Part shown: one piece after another, positions 12,482-17,956 of the stretch
Position numbering within the stretch: the first letter of the stretch is position 1
Layout: every line of letters begins with the position of its first letter
NCBI GenBank assembly: GCA_900540865.1
Contig: UQHH01000056.1
Span: forward strand, 1 to 17,956
Length of the DNA stretch: 17,956 nt
Origin: an uncultured Oscillospiraceae bacterium
GTDB lineage: Bacteria > Bacillota > Clostridia > Oscillospirales > Acutalibacteraceae
Reading direction: 5' to 3'
Translations under genes and position numbers: made by a program
The notes under the pieces: model-generated
What the model was told of the DNA's origin: nothing
The model's database searches: none
Seen by the model: the letters and a program-made list of their open reading frames with translations, nothing else

Positions 12482-12976
12482 ATGAAAAAGATTTTAGCAG
12501 TTTGCCTGGTGATTATAACCGCCCTTTCCCTTGCGGCCTGCGCGCAGGCGCCGCAGAGCATGAGCGAGACGGTGAAAATCAAGGATATGGATAAAAAATA
12601 TGGATTGACGCAGCTGTGCATAGACCTGAACAAGAAGGAATATATCCCCGAAGAGGGAACAAAAATGGAAGCACAGGTTATCGGCGCTTCCACAGGCTAC
12701 CGGTTTACGACGAAGGTTAAGGATTCAAACGTCACCATTGAGCTGTATGAATTTGATAAGGATAATCTCAACGAGGACGCAAAAAACGTCATCGGCGAAA
12801 TCAAGGAAAAGGGTTATTTCAATATGCTCGGGTATCAGGACGTTCCGGCTGAACTGTCTGATAATGAGAAGTATATGATTATATACCGCGACGACAAGGC
12901 GGGCGGCGACAATCCGGAGCAGGAAAACAAGGAGCGCAAGGAAGCCGTCATGAAGATTTTCAACAGCGCGAAATAA
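12482..12976 (+). CDS. Small lipoprotein of unknown function
   Basis: A 164-residue protein with a classic lipoprotein signal: KK, a hydrophobic stretch, then the lipobox L-A-A-C with lipidated Cys20. It should be anchored on the outer face of the cytoplasmic membrane. The mature part is polar and rich in Lys, Asp and Glu, with no recognised domain. The sequence alternates strands and helices (TKMEAQVIGASTGYRFTTKV, then SNVTIELYEFDKDNL), and the middle helix ends in AKNVIGEIKEKGYF. The ATG at 12482 gives the normal 20-residue signal, with AAAGGA 9 bases before; an in-frame TTG at 12464 with GGGAG upstream is an alternative adding six residues. It is a single gene. Function unknown. Confidence 0.85.
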   Translation: MKKILAVCLVIITALSLAACAQAPQSMSETVKIKDMDKKYGLTQLCIDLNKKEYIPEEGTKMEAQVIGASTGYRFTTKVKDSNVTIELYEFDKDNLNEDAKNVIGEIKEKGYFNMLGYQDVPAELSDNEKYMIIYRDDKAGGDNPEQENKERKEAVMKIFNSAK

Positions 12977-12981
12977 ATGAA

Positions 12982-13015
12982 AAACCCCCGGAAAAGCTCC
13001 GGGGGTTTGCTTTTT
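12982..13015 (+). terminator. Terminator of the lipoprotein gene
   Basis: An 11-bp stem AAACCCCCGGA (12982-12992) with TCCGGGGGTTT (12998-13008), loop AAAGC, then GCTTTTT. It ends the lipoprotein gene just before the left end of the insertion sequence. Confidence 0.92.
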
Positions 13016-13081
13016 GTAACCGAAAACCCCCGGCTGTGCCGGGGGTTCAAAAAAGCTTAAGCGATGAATAGGAAATAAAAA

Positions 13082-13137
13082 CTCCTTTTGGTAAGATAAG
13101 AGTGCGGCCTGACAACTGCACAAAAAACCAAAAGGAG
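13082..13137 (+). promoter_or_regulatory. 5' stem sequestering the tnpA ribosome binding site
   Basis: CTCCTTTTGG (13082-13091) is perfectly complementary to CCAAAAGGAG (13128-13137), which contains the ribosome binding site of tnpA. The loop contains a further GTGC/GCAC pairing. Such sequestration is known to limit transposase translation in Salmonella IS200. Confidence 0.65.
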
Positions 13138-13149
13138 GACATTCAAGAA

Positions 13150-13608
13150 ATGAATGACAACAATAGTCTAGCACATACAAGATGGAACTGTAAATATCAT
13201 ATTGTATTTGCGCCGAAATATCGGAGGAAAATATTCTATGGGGAACATAAAGTGGAAATAGGAAAAATATTGAGGGAACTATGTGATTGGAAAGGAATAA
13301 AAATATTAGAAGCAGAAGTATGCCCAGACCATATCCATATGCTGGTGGAGATACCACCGAAAGAAAGCGTATCAGGGTTTATGGGATTCCTTAAAGGAAA
13401 AAGCAGCATTTTAATACACGAGAGACATGGAAACCTAAAATATAAATATGGGAATCGGAGCTTCTGGTGCAGAGGATATTATGTAGACACGGTAGGAAAA
13501 AATACAAAAAGGATTGCAGAGTACATACAGAATCAACTTAAGGAAGATGAACAGCGTGACCAACTGACGTTGAAGGAGTATACAAACCCGTTTACGGGTT
13601 GCAAGTAG
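13150..13608 (+). CDS. tnpA: IS200-type transposase TnpA
   Basis: A Y1 HUH transposase that cuts and rejoins single-stranded DNA at the ends of the element. The 152 residues match the family length. Key parts are the start motif HTRWNCKYHIVFAPKYRRK (9-27), the metal-binding H61-I-H63 in CPDHIHMLVEIPP, SGFMGFLKGKSS, FWCRGYYVDTVG, and the helix RIAEYIQNQ, whose Tyr125 is the likely nucleophile. The gene looks intact, so the element may be active. The ATG at 13150 is preceded by AAAAGGAGGA; an open frame further upstream starts within the left-end structure and is rejected. Confidence 0.95.
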   Translation: MNDNNSLAHTRWNCKYHIVFAPKYRRKIFYGEHKVEIGKILRELCDWKGIKILEAEVCPDHIHMLVEIPPKESVSGFMGFLKGKSSILIHERHGNLKYKYGNRSFWCRGYYVDTVGKNTKRIAEYIQNQLKEDEQRDQLTLKEYTNPFTGCK

Positions 13609-13770
13609 TAATCCTTTCGCAGGTGTCAGGCCGCAAAAAGCGCCTGCAGGCGCTGCTAGTATCAGAGCCTTTCAGGCGTTTCTGCAAAGCCACCGGCTTT
13701 GCCGGTGGATATTTACTATAAATCGCTTATGGATTGAATTTTGCTCCAATAAAGGCAGCCGCATAAAGAA

Positions 13771-14232
13771 TTACCTATAATGCCCAGTTAAGACCGCGTG
13801 CTGTAAGACATGCCCCCGCATCGCAGAGAGCAATCCTTTTTTTCTAGTTGTGATGGGCAAATCCAAAAGGCAGTCCAGCGCATATATGTTGAAATGATAA
13901 ATGTGTGACCACCGAAACGGCGGCTTAGGCCCTCTGTAACGGTGCTTGCCATATCCGACGCCCTGCACCGCCCCTTTAAGCGCGGCTACATATGCGCCGT
14001 GAGGAATCCCGCCCGGAACGACGGGCGCGGCGGGTATATTCCAAATGACCCAGTGGTTATACGCGGGTACAGGGTGCCCCATATCATTCATAATAATTGC
14101 TAAAGATACAGCCTTACTGCTCAGCCCGCTTAAAACCAATTCGGGCGAGCAGTCCGCGCCGTGACCGGTGTGTTTCAGGGGAATCAGCCCTTTATCCTCA
14201 AAGCATGGGGAAGTGACGACAAGCCTTTCCAT
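13771..14232 (-). CDS. PEBP-family protein (YbhB/YbcL type)
   Basis: A phosphatidylethanolamine-binding-protein fold of 153 residues. Bacterial members are small cytosolic or periplasmic proteins of uncertain role, thought to bind anionic ligands. Seen here are the ligand-site motifs NHWVIWNIPA (residues 59-68), GYGKHRYRGPKPPF (93-106), and the HIYHFNIYALD strand. The N-terminal GLIPLKHTGHGADCSPEL replaces the usual P-x-x-[YF]-T-C-D-G-x-D-x-SPPL, so the ligand pocket differs slightly. There is no signal peptide. CAGGAGG lies upstream of the ATG. It follows the AEC transporter by 52 bases on the same strand, so the two may be cotranscribed. No terminator is seen before the insertion sequence. 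Confidence 0.9.
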   Translation of the reverse strand: MERLVVTSPCFEDKGLIPLKHTGHGADCSPELVLSGLSSKAVSLAIIMNDMGHPVPAYNHWVIWNIPAAPVVPGGIPHGAYVAALKGAVQGVGYGKHRYRGPKPPFRWSHIYHFNIYALDCLLDLPITTRKKGLLSAMRGHVLQHAVLTGHYR

Positions 14233-14284
14233 TTTGTTGCCTCCTGATATTTATTAATATTTTCGTTCCCCCGCTAAAAAGGTA

Positions 14285-15211
14285 TTACGCCAGCACCTGG
14301 GCAAGGCCAACGAGCAGCGGCATGGTAACCAGCGAAAACAGTGTGGACAGGGAAACGAGGTTGACAGAAAGAGAGGTATCCCTGTCAAATTTTGCAGCGA
14401 ACATCGTCGTGGCGGCGGCTACAGGCGCGGACGCGGCGATTACACATGCGGTCAGCACGACGCCGCGTATCTGAAACAAGTACATGAAAACGAGCGTAAG
14501 CAGCGGGATGGCAACGAGCCGAAGAAAAATCGCGGCATACGCCTTTTTATCGCGGAGCGCCTCGCGCAGGTTCGTGCGCGACAAATAAAACCCGATGATA
14601 ATCATGGGCAGCGGCGTGTTGAGCGCCGCCATATAGGAAACGGGTGCCGACAGCACCTCCGGCAGATGGACGGAAAATAAAAACAGAATCATGCCGGCGG
14701 CTACTCCGATTACGCCTGGGTTTAGAAGCAGGTGTTTTGGTGAAAGCGCATTTTTGTCCCCGCTCATGGTAAGCAGCCCGTAGCTCCACAAAATCAGGTT
14801 GAACACAGCGACAAACGCCGCGCCGTAGAATACGCCGTCCGGCCCGAGCAGCGCCGCCTGCAGAGGAATCGACATAAAGCCGCAGTTTGAAAAAACCGTA
14901 CCGAAGCGCAGCACACAGCGGCGTGAAATATCCTTATCCCGAAAAACAAGACACGCGATGGCGATAGATATTGCGTGGATAAGCACGGCGCTTAACGCGG
15001 TTATCCCCAAATTTTTGAGAAGCTCCGGCTCAAAATCGCGCTGGAACGCGTCGATTACCACACAGGGCGTAACAAAGTACAGCACGATATTCGTCAGGTG
15101 CTTTGCGGTGTTTTGCGTCAAAAACCGCACTTTTCCGCAGATGACGCCCACGCCGATTAGGATAAACAGAATAAGCACCTGCTGCCCTACCATCAAAAAG
15201 TTTTCCAACAT
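14285..15211 (-). CDS. AEC-family transporter
   Basis: A membrane carrier of the auxin-efflux-carrier/YfdV family. Bacterial members move organic acids such as malate or malonate, or other anions; the substrate here is unknown. The 308 residues contain about ten hydrophobic segments in two similar halves. The first half has LFILIGVGVICGK and the VLYFVTPCVVIDAF motif with the conserved Pro at the crossover; the second half has PLPMIIIGFYLSRTNL and the VLTACVIAASAPVAAAT stretch with the second crossover. GGGGAG precedes the ATG by 9 bases. It is probably the first gene of a two-gene unit with the PEBP gene. No regulator is adjacent. Confidence 0.92.
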   Translation of the reverse strand: MLENFLMVGQQVLILFILIGVGVICGKVRFLTQNTAKHLTNIVLYFVTPCVVIDAFQRDFEPELLKNLGITALSAVLIHAISIAIACLVFRDKDISRRCVLRFGTVFSNCGFMSIPLQAALLGPDGVFYGAAFVAVFNLILWSYGLLTMSGDKNALSPKHLLLNPGVIGVAAGMILFLFSVHLPEVLSAPVSYMAALNTPLPMIIIGFYLSRTNLREALRDKKAYAAIFLRLVAIPLLTLVFMYLFQIRGVVLTACVIAASAPVAAATTMFAAKFDRDTSLSVNLVSLSTLFSLVTMPLLVGLAQVLA

Positions 15212-15340
15212 GTAACGATACTCCCCACTTAATCATACAAAAATATCTTCATAGAGACAGCGGGGGAAAGCAAATAAAAAGGTTCTGTTTCCCGGCCGCT
15301 TATACTGTAAGCATTCTGTCCCTGCAGCAAAAACGGAAAC

Positions 15341-15363
15341 AGGGACGGCGCTTTACCGTCCCT
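15341..15363 (-). terminator. Hairpin downstream of the zinc-ribbon protein gene
   Basis: AGGGACGG (15341-15348) pairs perfectly with CCGTCCCT (15356-15363). On the minus strand it is followed by GTTTCCGTTTTT, a broken T tract. A second hairpin, AAGCGTG/CACGCTT (15371-15394), lies directly after the stop codon. Together they probably end the gene at 15397. Confidence 0.5.
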
Positions 15364-15396
15364 GCCTCAAAAGCGTGCAAGAAATACCACGCTTGT

Positions 15397-16653
15397 TTAC
15401 TTAAGTTTATATCCGCAGCGCTCGCAAAAAACATCTTCTTCGCGGACCGGCTGGCCGCAGCCGGGACAAAAGGCCTTATTTTCTCCAGATACCTGTGGGC
15501 CGGCAGGTTCCGCCGTATTTTCGGCGGTTTCTTCCGGCTTGGCTTCCTCCGTTACTCCCTCAGGAGTTACAGACGGAGCGGGCGGAAAAGGAGAAGAGGC
15601 TGGCCGCTGCGCCTGTGCGTAGGGATTGGCTGCCTGCTGCTGGTATGGATTGCCCGACGGCGGAGGTACGGGAACACCGGCGGCGGGCTGAAATACAGGC
15701 GGAGCCATCGGGGGCTGTACCGACTGAAGATAATTTTTGATATATTTGTCATAGCCGAGAGATAGCGTTCCAAGTAAAATAGTGAACACAGAGCTGGACA
15801 GCACGTTTACAAATGTAAGGGCCGATACGATTGTAAAGGCGTTGGAGGCCGGGTAGGAGAATACGCCCTGCGTATTTACTCCAAACATGGCAAACAGGCT
15901 TGAAAGCGCCCCGAAGCAGGAAAGAATGCCGAAAACAATATTCAATACACCGAAAAGCTTTGCGCCCTTAACGCCCACCTGCGGGGTATCGATTGTCTTT
16001 TTGACGGAGCCGACCAGGCGAACGGCGGAAATACTCCACATGAGTATAAGCGCGAATACGGCTGCGAAAATCAGGATGACAAAAATCATAATGCCGATGG
16101 CAATGGAAGCGTCATCAGAAGAATAGTACCCGCCGCCGAAATTATAATTAAAATTGCTTCCAGAAGCGGAACCGAACGCAACCATCATAAACGCAATGAT
16201 GATAACGAAAAGTGCAAAGCAGGCGACAAGGCAGATTAATACCAACTGGACAATTGTAAAAACCTGTAAAATCGTAAACCCTGCGCGCGGGTTTGCGTTC
16301 GGCATCGGATTTTTTGACTTAAAGTAGATAATCAGGAACGCCGCGACGAGCAGGCCGGTAATAAGAAAGGAAAAGATAGCGGAGCCGTAGCTGCCGCTGT
16401 TCATGGCGTCCTGCAAAATCTCAAGGTAGTCCTCTAAATTACTGTTTTGCCCGTTTAGTATGCCGTTGTTCAGGATGTTGTTTGCCGCGGGCGTGATAAA
16501 AAAGATAGAGATAAGCTCAGAAACCGCAAGAATCGCGGTGAAGATTGCCGCCGCAAGAACAGATTTTTTGCGGAAGTAGCCCTTAACGAGGGCAAGGTTG
16601 TTTTGAACCGGAATCTGCATGTTCATCTGGTTCTGGTAAGGCGTGTTATACAT
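15397..16653 (-). CDS. Multi-pass membrane protein with C-terminal zinc ribbon
   Basis: A 418-residue protein of unknown function. A short Asn/Gln-rich N-terminus is followed by about six long hydrophobic segments (roughly 34-300), with a Gly/Ser/Tyr-rich exposed loop (GSASGSNFNYNFGGGYYSS) before the fourth. A proline-, alanine- and glutamine-rich linker (about 310-390; PPMAPPVFQPAAGVPVPPP) and a zinc ribbon follow, with Cys396-x2-Cys399 and Cys410-x2-Cys413. No enzyme motif is seen. The ATG at 16653 is chosen because GGAGG lies 8 bases upstream; a Met five codons earlier overlaps that site. It has its own promoter. Proteins of this build are common in Clostridia and usually annotated only as zinc-ribbon proteins. 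Confidence 0.85.
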   Translation of the reverse strand: MYNTPYQNQMNMQIPVQNNLALVKGYFRKKSVLAAAIFTAILAVSELISIFFITPAANNILNNGILNGQNSNLEDYLEILQDAMNSGSYGSAIFSFLITGLLVAAFLIIYFKSKNPMPNANPRAGFTILQVFTIVQLVLICLVACFALFVIIIAFMMVAFGSASGSNFNYNFGGGYYSSDDASIAIGIMIFVILIFAAVFALILMWSISAVRLVGSVKKTIDTPQVGVKGAKLFGVLNIVFGILSCFGALSSLFAMFGVNTQGVFSYPASNAFTIVSALTFVNVLSSSVFTILLGTLSLGYDKYIKNYLQSVQPPMAPPVFQPAAGVPVPPPSGNPYQQQAANPYAQAQRPASSPFPPAPSVTPEGVTEEAKPEETAENTAEPAGPQVSGENKAFCPGCGQPVREEDVFCERCGYKLK

Positions 16654-16684
16654 AATGTTATCCTCCATTTCCCTAATTGATTTT

Positions 16685-16713
16685 ATTTTATAAGAGAATG
16701 GAGTGAATTACAA
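16685..16713 (-). promoter_or_regulatory. Promoter of the zinc-ribbon protein gene
   Basis: On the minus strand TTGTAA (16708-16713), a 17-bp spacer and TAAAAT (16685-16690). Confidence 0.7.
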
Positions 16714-16748
16714 TAGCATTTCTAAATTTTTGATGACAGAGCGTCTTT

Positions 16749-17423
16749 TTAACTGCAAAAACGGTGCGAACCGATTACTGTCAGCACAGGGCGGGAAAAA
16801 ATCCATTTGTTTGTGGACTTTGCGGGGTTATAATAATAAATCGCTCCGCCGCTTGGGTCCCAGCCGTTGATGGCGTCCCGCGCGGCTTTTTTTGCGGAAT
16901 CATAAACAGGGGCGTTGACCTGACCGTCCGTCAGGCAGGAAAACGCGCCCGGCTGATAAATTACGCCTGAAAGCGTGTTGGGGAACGATGGGTGCGCAAT
17001 CCTGTTGAGGATAACCGCGCCGACAGCTACCTGTCCTTCATAGGGCTCGCCTCTTGCTTCCGCGGAAATAATACGCGCAAGAAGCGAGATTTCCGGGTCG
17101 GTATATTTTCCGCTCGTCCCGCCCGAGGCTTTGATTCCCAGTGCGGCAAGCGTTTTTGCGCCGACGATTCCGTCCGCGTCGAGCCCCTTCGCTTTCTGAA
17201 ATTGAATTACGGCGTTTTTTGTCCCACTTCCGAAGATGCCGTCGATGTTTCCTTTATAGTAGCCAAGCTCCTGCAGCTTTGTTTGGATGGAGGTGACCTC
17301 CTCTCCGGTAGAGCCGTATTTCGACAGGGCGGTAACGTTGTAAAGCTGCCAGCAGGCAAGCAGCGTCACAAAAAACAAGAACAGCGCAAGCATGCGCACC
17401 GTACGGTTGTGCCTGAAATTCAT
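16749..17423 (-). CDS. sleB: Spore cortex-lytic enzyme SleB
   Basis: SleB is a cortex-specific lytic transglycosylase that, with CwlJ, breaks down spore peptidoglycan on germination; it is exported from the forespore. The 224-residue product has an N-terminal hydrophobic signal or anchor (about 11-30), a peptidoglycan-binding_1 domain (about 38-95; GEEVTSIQTKLQELGYYKG, DGIFGSGTKNAVIQFQ), a short Gly/Ser linker, and the Hydrolase_2 catalytic domain (about 112-224; ARIISAEARGEPYEGQVAVG with catalytic Glu122, GAFSC, and the IYYYNPAKSTNKW region). The ATG at 17423 is chosen since AGAGG lies 7 bases upstream; the ATG two codons earlier is too close to that site. No ypeB partner gene follows, unlike Bacillus. 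Confidence 0.95.
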   Translation of the reverse strand: MNFRHNRTVRMLALFLFFVTLLACWQLYNVTALSKYGSTGEEVTSIQTKLQELGYYKGNIDGIFGSGTKNAVIQFQKAKGLDADGIVGAKTLAALGIKASGGTSGKYTDPEISLLARIISAEARGEPYEGQVAVGAVILNRIAHPSFPNTLSGVIYQPGAFSCLTDGQVNAPVYDSAKKAARDAINGWDPSGGAIYYYNPAKSTNKWIFSRPVLTVIGSHRFCS

Positions 17424-17455
17424 ATGCATTCCTCTTTTTTCTTTTTCTTCCCTAT

Positions 17456-17484
17456 CATTTTTACCGGGAAACTCCATGTTATGC
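17456..17484 (-). promoter_or_regulatory. Candidate forespore (sigma-F/G type) promoter of sleB
   Basis: On the minus strand GCATA (17480-17484), a 14-bp gap and GGTAAAAATG (17456-17465). The second box fits the sigma-F -10 pattern GGnRAnAHTR at all fixed positions, and the first fits the -35 pattern GYATA. sleB is forespore-expressed in Bacillus. The spacing is at the short end, so the call is tentative. Confidence 0.4.
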
Positions 17485-17601
17485 CTGCAATGTATTTCGA
17501 TTAGAAGCTTTTCTTTATTATTATAAGGAACATGCTGGGACGATTTCTGTTTGGTCGGCGGCAATTGTGTCTCACCTAAAAATTTCCACCATATATAGCG
17601 G

Positions 17602-17630
17602 TTGACAAAGGCGGCTTGTTTTGATAGAAT
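17602..17630 (+). promoter_or_regulatory. rRNA operon promoter P1
   Basis: TTGACA (17602-17607), a 17-bp spacer and TAGAAT (17625-17630), with an upstream TG (17622-17623) making an extended -10. Transcription would begin near GCTGTCGCAAA at 17637. Confidence 0.85.
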
Positions 17631-17701
17631 TGAAAAGCTGTCGCAAACAGCAGGTTCGTTTTCGTCAGGGAAAATTTTATTGAGAAAAAGTAAAAAAAGC
17701 C

Positions 17702-17730
17702 TTGACAACAGCGTTTGGCAGATGTATAAT
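17702..17730 (+). promoter_or_regulatory. rRNA operon promoter P2
   Basis: A perfect consensus sigma-A promoter: TTGACA (17702-17707), a 17-bp spacer and TATAAT (17725-17730), exactly 100 bases after P1. Its expected first transcribed bases, GCTGTCGCAAAA at 17738, repeat those of P1. Confidence 0.95.
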
Positions 17731-17737
17731 AACTAAC

Positions 17738-17956
17738 GCTGTCGCAAAAGCGGATAGCTTGTCACAGGGAAGAGAAATCCTCCTGAATGCAGGCACAATG
17801 CCGTTTGCAGTAGCAGCGAACAGGACCTTGAAAATTAAACAACGCAATCATTTAAAGAAACCCGTAATACTTTGAGTGAGAGAAGCGCAAGCAGTACTCA
17901 CGAAGAGAAGAGAGGCGAAACTCTGAAAAAGACGCCGTGAAGAAAACACGACAAAT
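17738..17956 (+). other. Leader of a 16S rRNA operon (16S gene beyond right edge)
   Basis: The region after P2 has no open frame. It carries CCTTGAAAATTAAAC (17826-17840), an element of the kind found before 16S and in the spacers of Firmicute rRNA operons, where it serves as a boxA-like antitermination and processing signal. It also has GTGAG/CTCAC (17876-17901) and AGAG/CTCT (17911-17924) hairpins. The 16S gene itself is not in the window; its presence next door is inferred from this leader and the two strong promoters. Confidence 0.8.

Larger units (their letters stand above)
13023..13730 (+). mobile_element. IS200-type insertion sequence (IS200/IS605 family)
   Basis: An element of about 700 bp with one Y1 transposase gene and no tnpB. 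A hairpin lies near each end: AACCCCCGGC/GCCGGGGGTT (13025-13047, left) and CCACCGGC/GCCGGTGG (13690-13708, right). As in other IS200 elements the left hairpin can act as a terminator against incoming transcription. Subterminal sequences 13058-13076 and 13711-13729 are inverted copies (16 of 19). A 12-bp inverted pair TGCGGCCTGACA (13103-13114) and TGTCAGGCCGCA (13624-13635) brackets the gene. Exact ends are not certain, since this family makes no target duplication. It sits between the lipoprotein terminator and the PEBP gene and disrupts nothing visible. Confidence 0.85.

Noticed and set aside
12982..13047. Two similar CCCCCGG hairpins read as one duplicated terminator
   Set aside because: The first has a T-tract and belongs to the lipoprotein gene; the second lacks one and fits the left-end hairpin of the IS200 element. 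The likeness is probably chance.
12725..13357. A 210-codon minus-strand open frame
   Set aside because: It runs antisense across the lipoprotein gene, its terminator and the IS200 transposase, with no binding site; it is a shadow.

Overview
The window reads as a chromosomal segment of a spore-forming Clostridia-type Firmicute, perhaps of the Oscillospirales/Ruminococcus kind. The reasons are strong AGGAGG-type ribosome binding sites, sigma-A promoters of the TTGACA-17-TATAAT form, U-tailed hairpin terminators, the cwlJ-gerQ pair and a sleB gene for spore germination, and a gut-Firmicute-type IS200 element. serS, guaB, tRNA genes and an rRNA operon lie together, as they do near the replication origin of Bacillus. 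That origin-proximal placement is an inference.

Layout, left to right. (1) 1-2480: the 3' end of serS with its terminator, a parS-like palindrome, and guaB (IMP dehydrogenase) with its own promoter and terminator. A non-coding gap follows that is rich in DnaA-box-like TTTTCCACA motifs. (2) 2478-4200: a RimJ/RimL-type acetyltransferase (-), a tRNA-Met/tRNA-Glu operon (+), and a dCMP deaminase (-). (3) 4200-5700: a 560-base gap, then the cwlJ-gerQ spore operon (-). (4) 5830-7230: a PadR regulator plus DUF1048 operon (+), then two divergent very small genes around a symmetric operator-like repeat. (5) 7271-7682: a tRNA-Leu(UAA) gene (-) interrupted between U34 and A35 of the anticodon by a 228-nt group I intron with a complete recognisable core. 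This is the most remarkable object in the window. (6) 7787-8834: a ROK-family glucokinase (-). (7) 9322-10424: the rplM-rpsI operon (+) with a structured leader. (8) 10425-12352: a long AT-rich gap with several hairpins, then a YabE-like DUF348/G5/3D cell-wall protein whose leader RNA has competing pairings. (9) 12357-13015: a small lipoprotein. (10) 13023-13730: an IS200-type insertion sequence. (11) 13771-15211: a PEBP-family protein and an AEC transporter (-). (12) 15397-17423: a zinc-ribbon membrane protein and the cortex-lytic enzyme SleB (-). (13) 17602-17956: tandem rRNA promoters and the leader of a 16S rRNA gene that begins beyond the right edge.

Most of the genes are housekeeping: purine and pyrimidine nucleotide supply, translation, sugar phosphorylation and wall metabolism. 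Two separate spore-cortex hydrolase loci (cwlJ-gerQ and sleB) show a germination programme. The accessory content is small: one IS200 element, one group I intron and a few small regulators.
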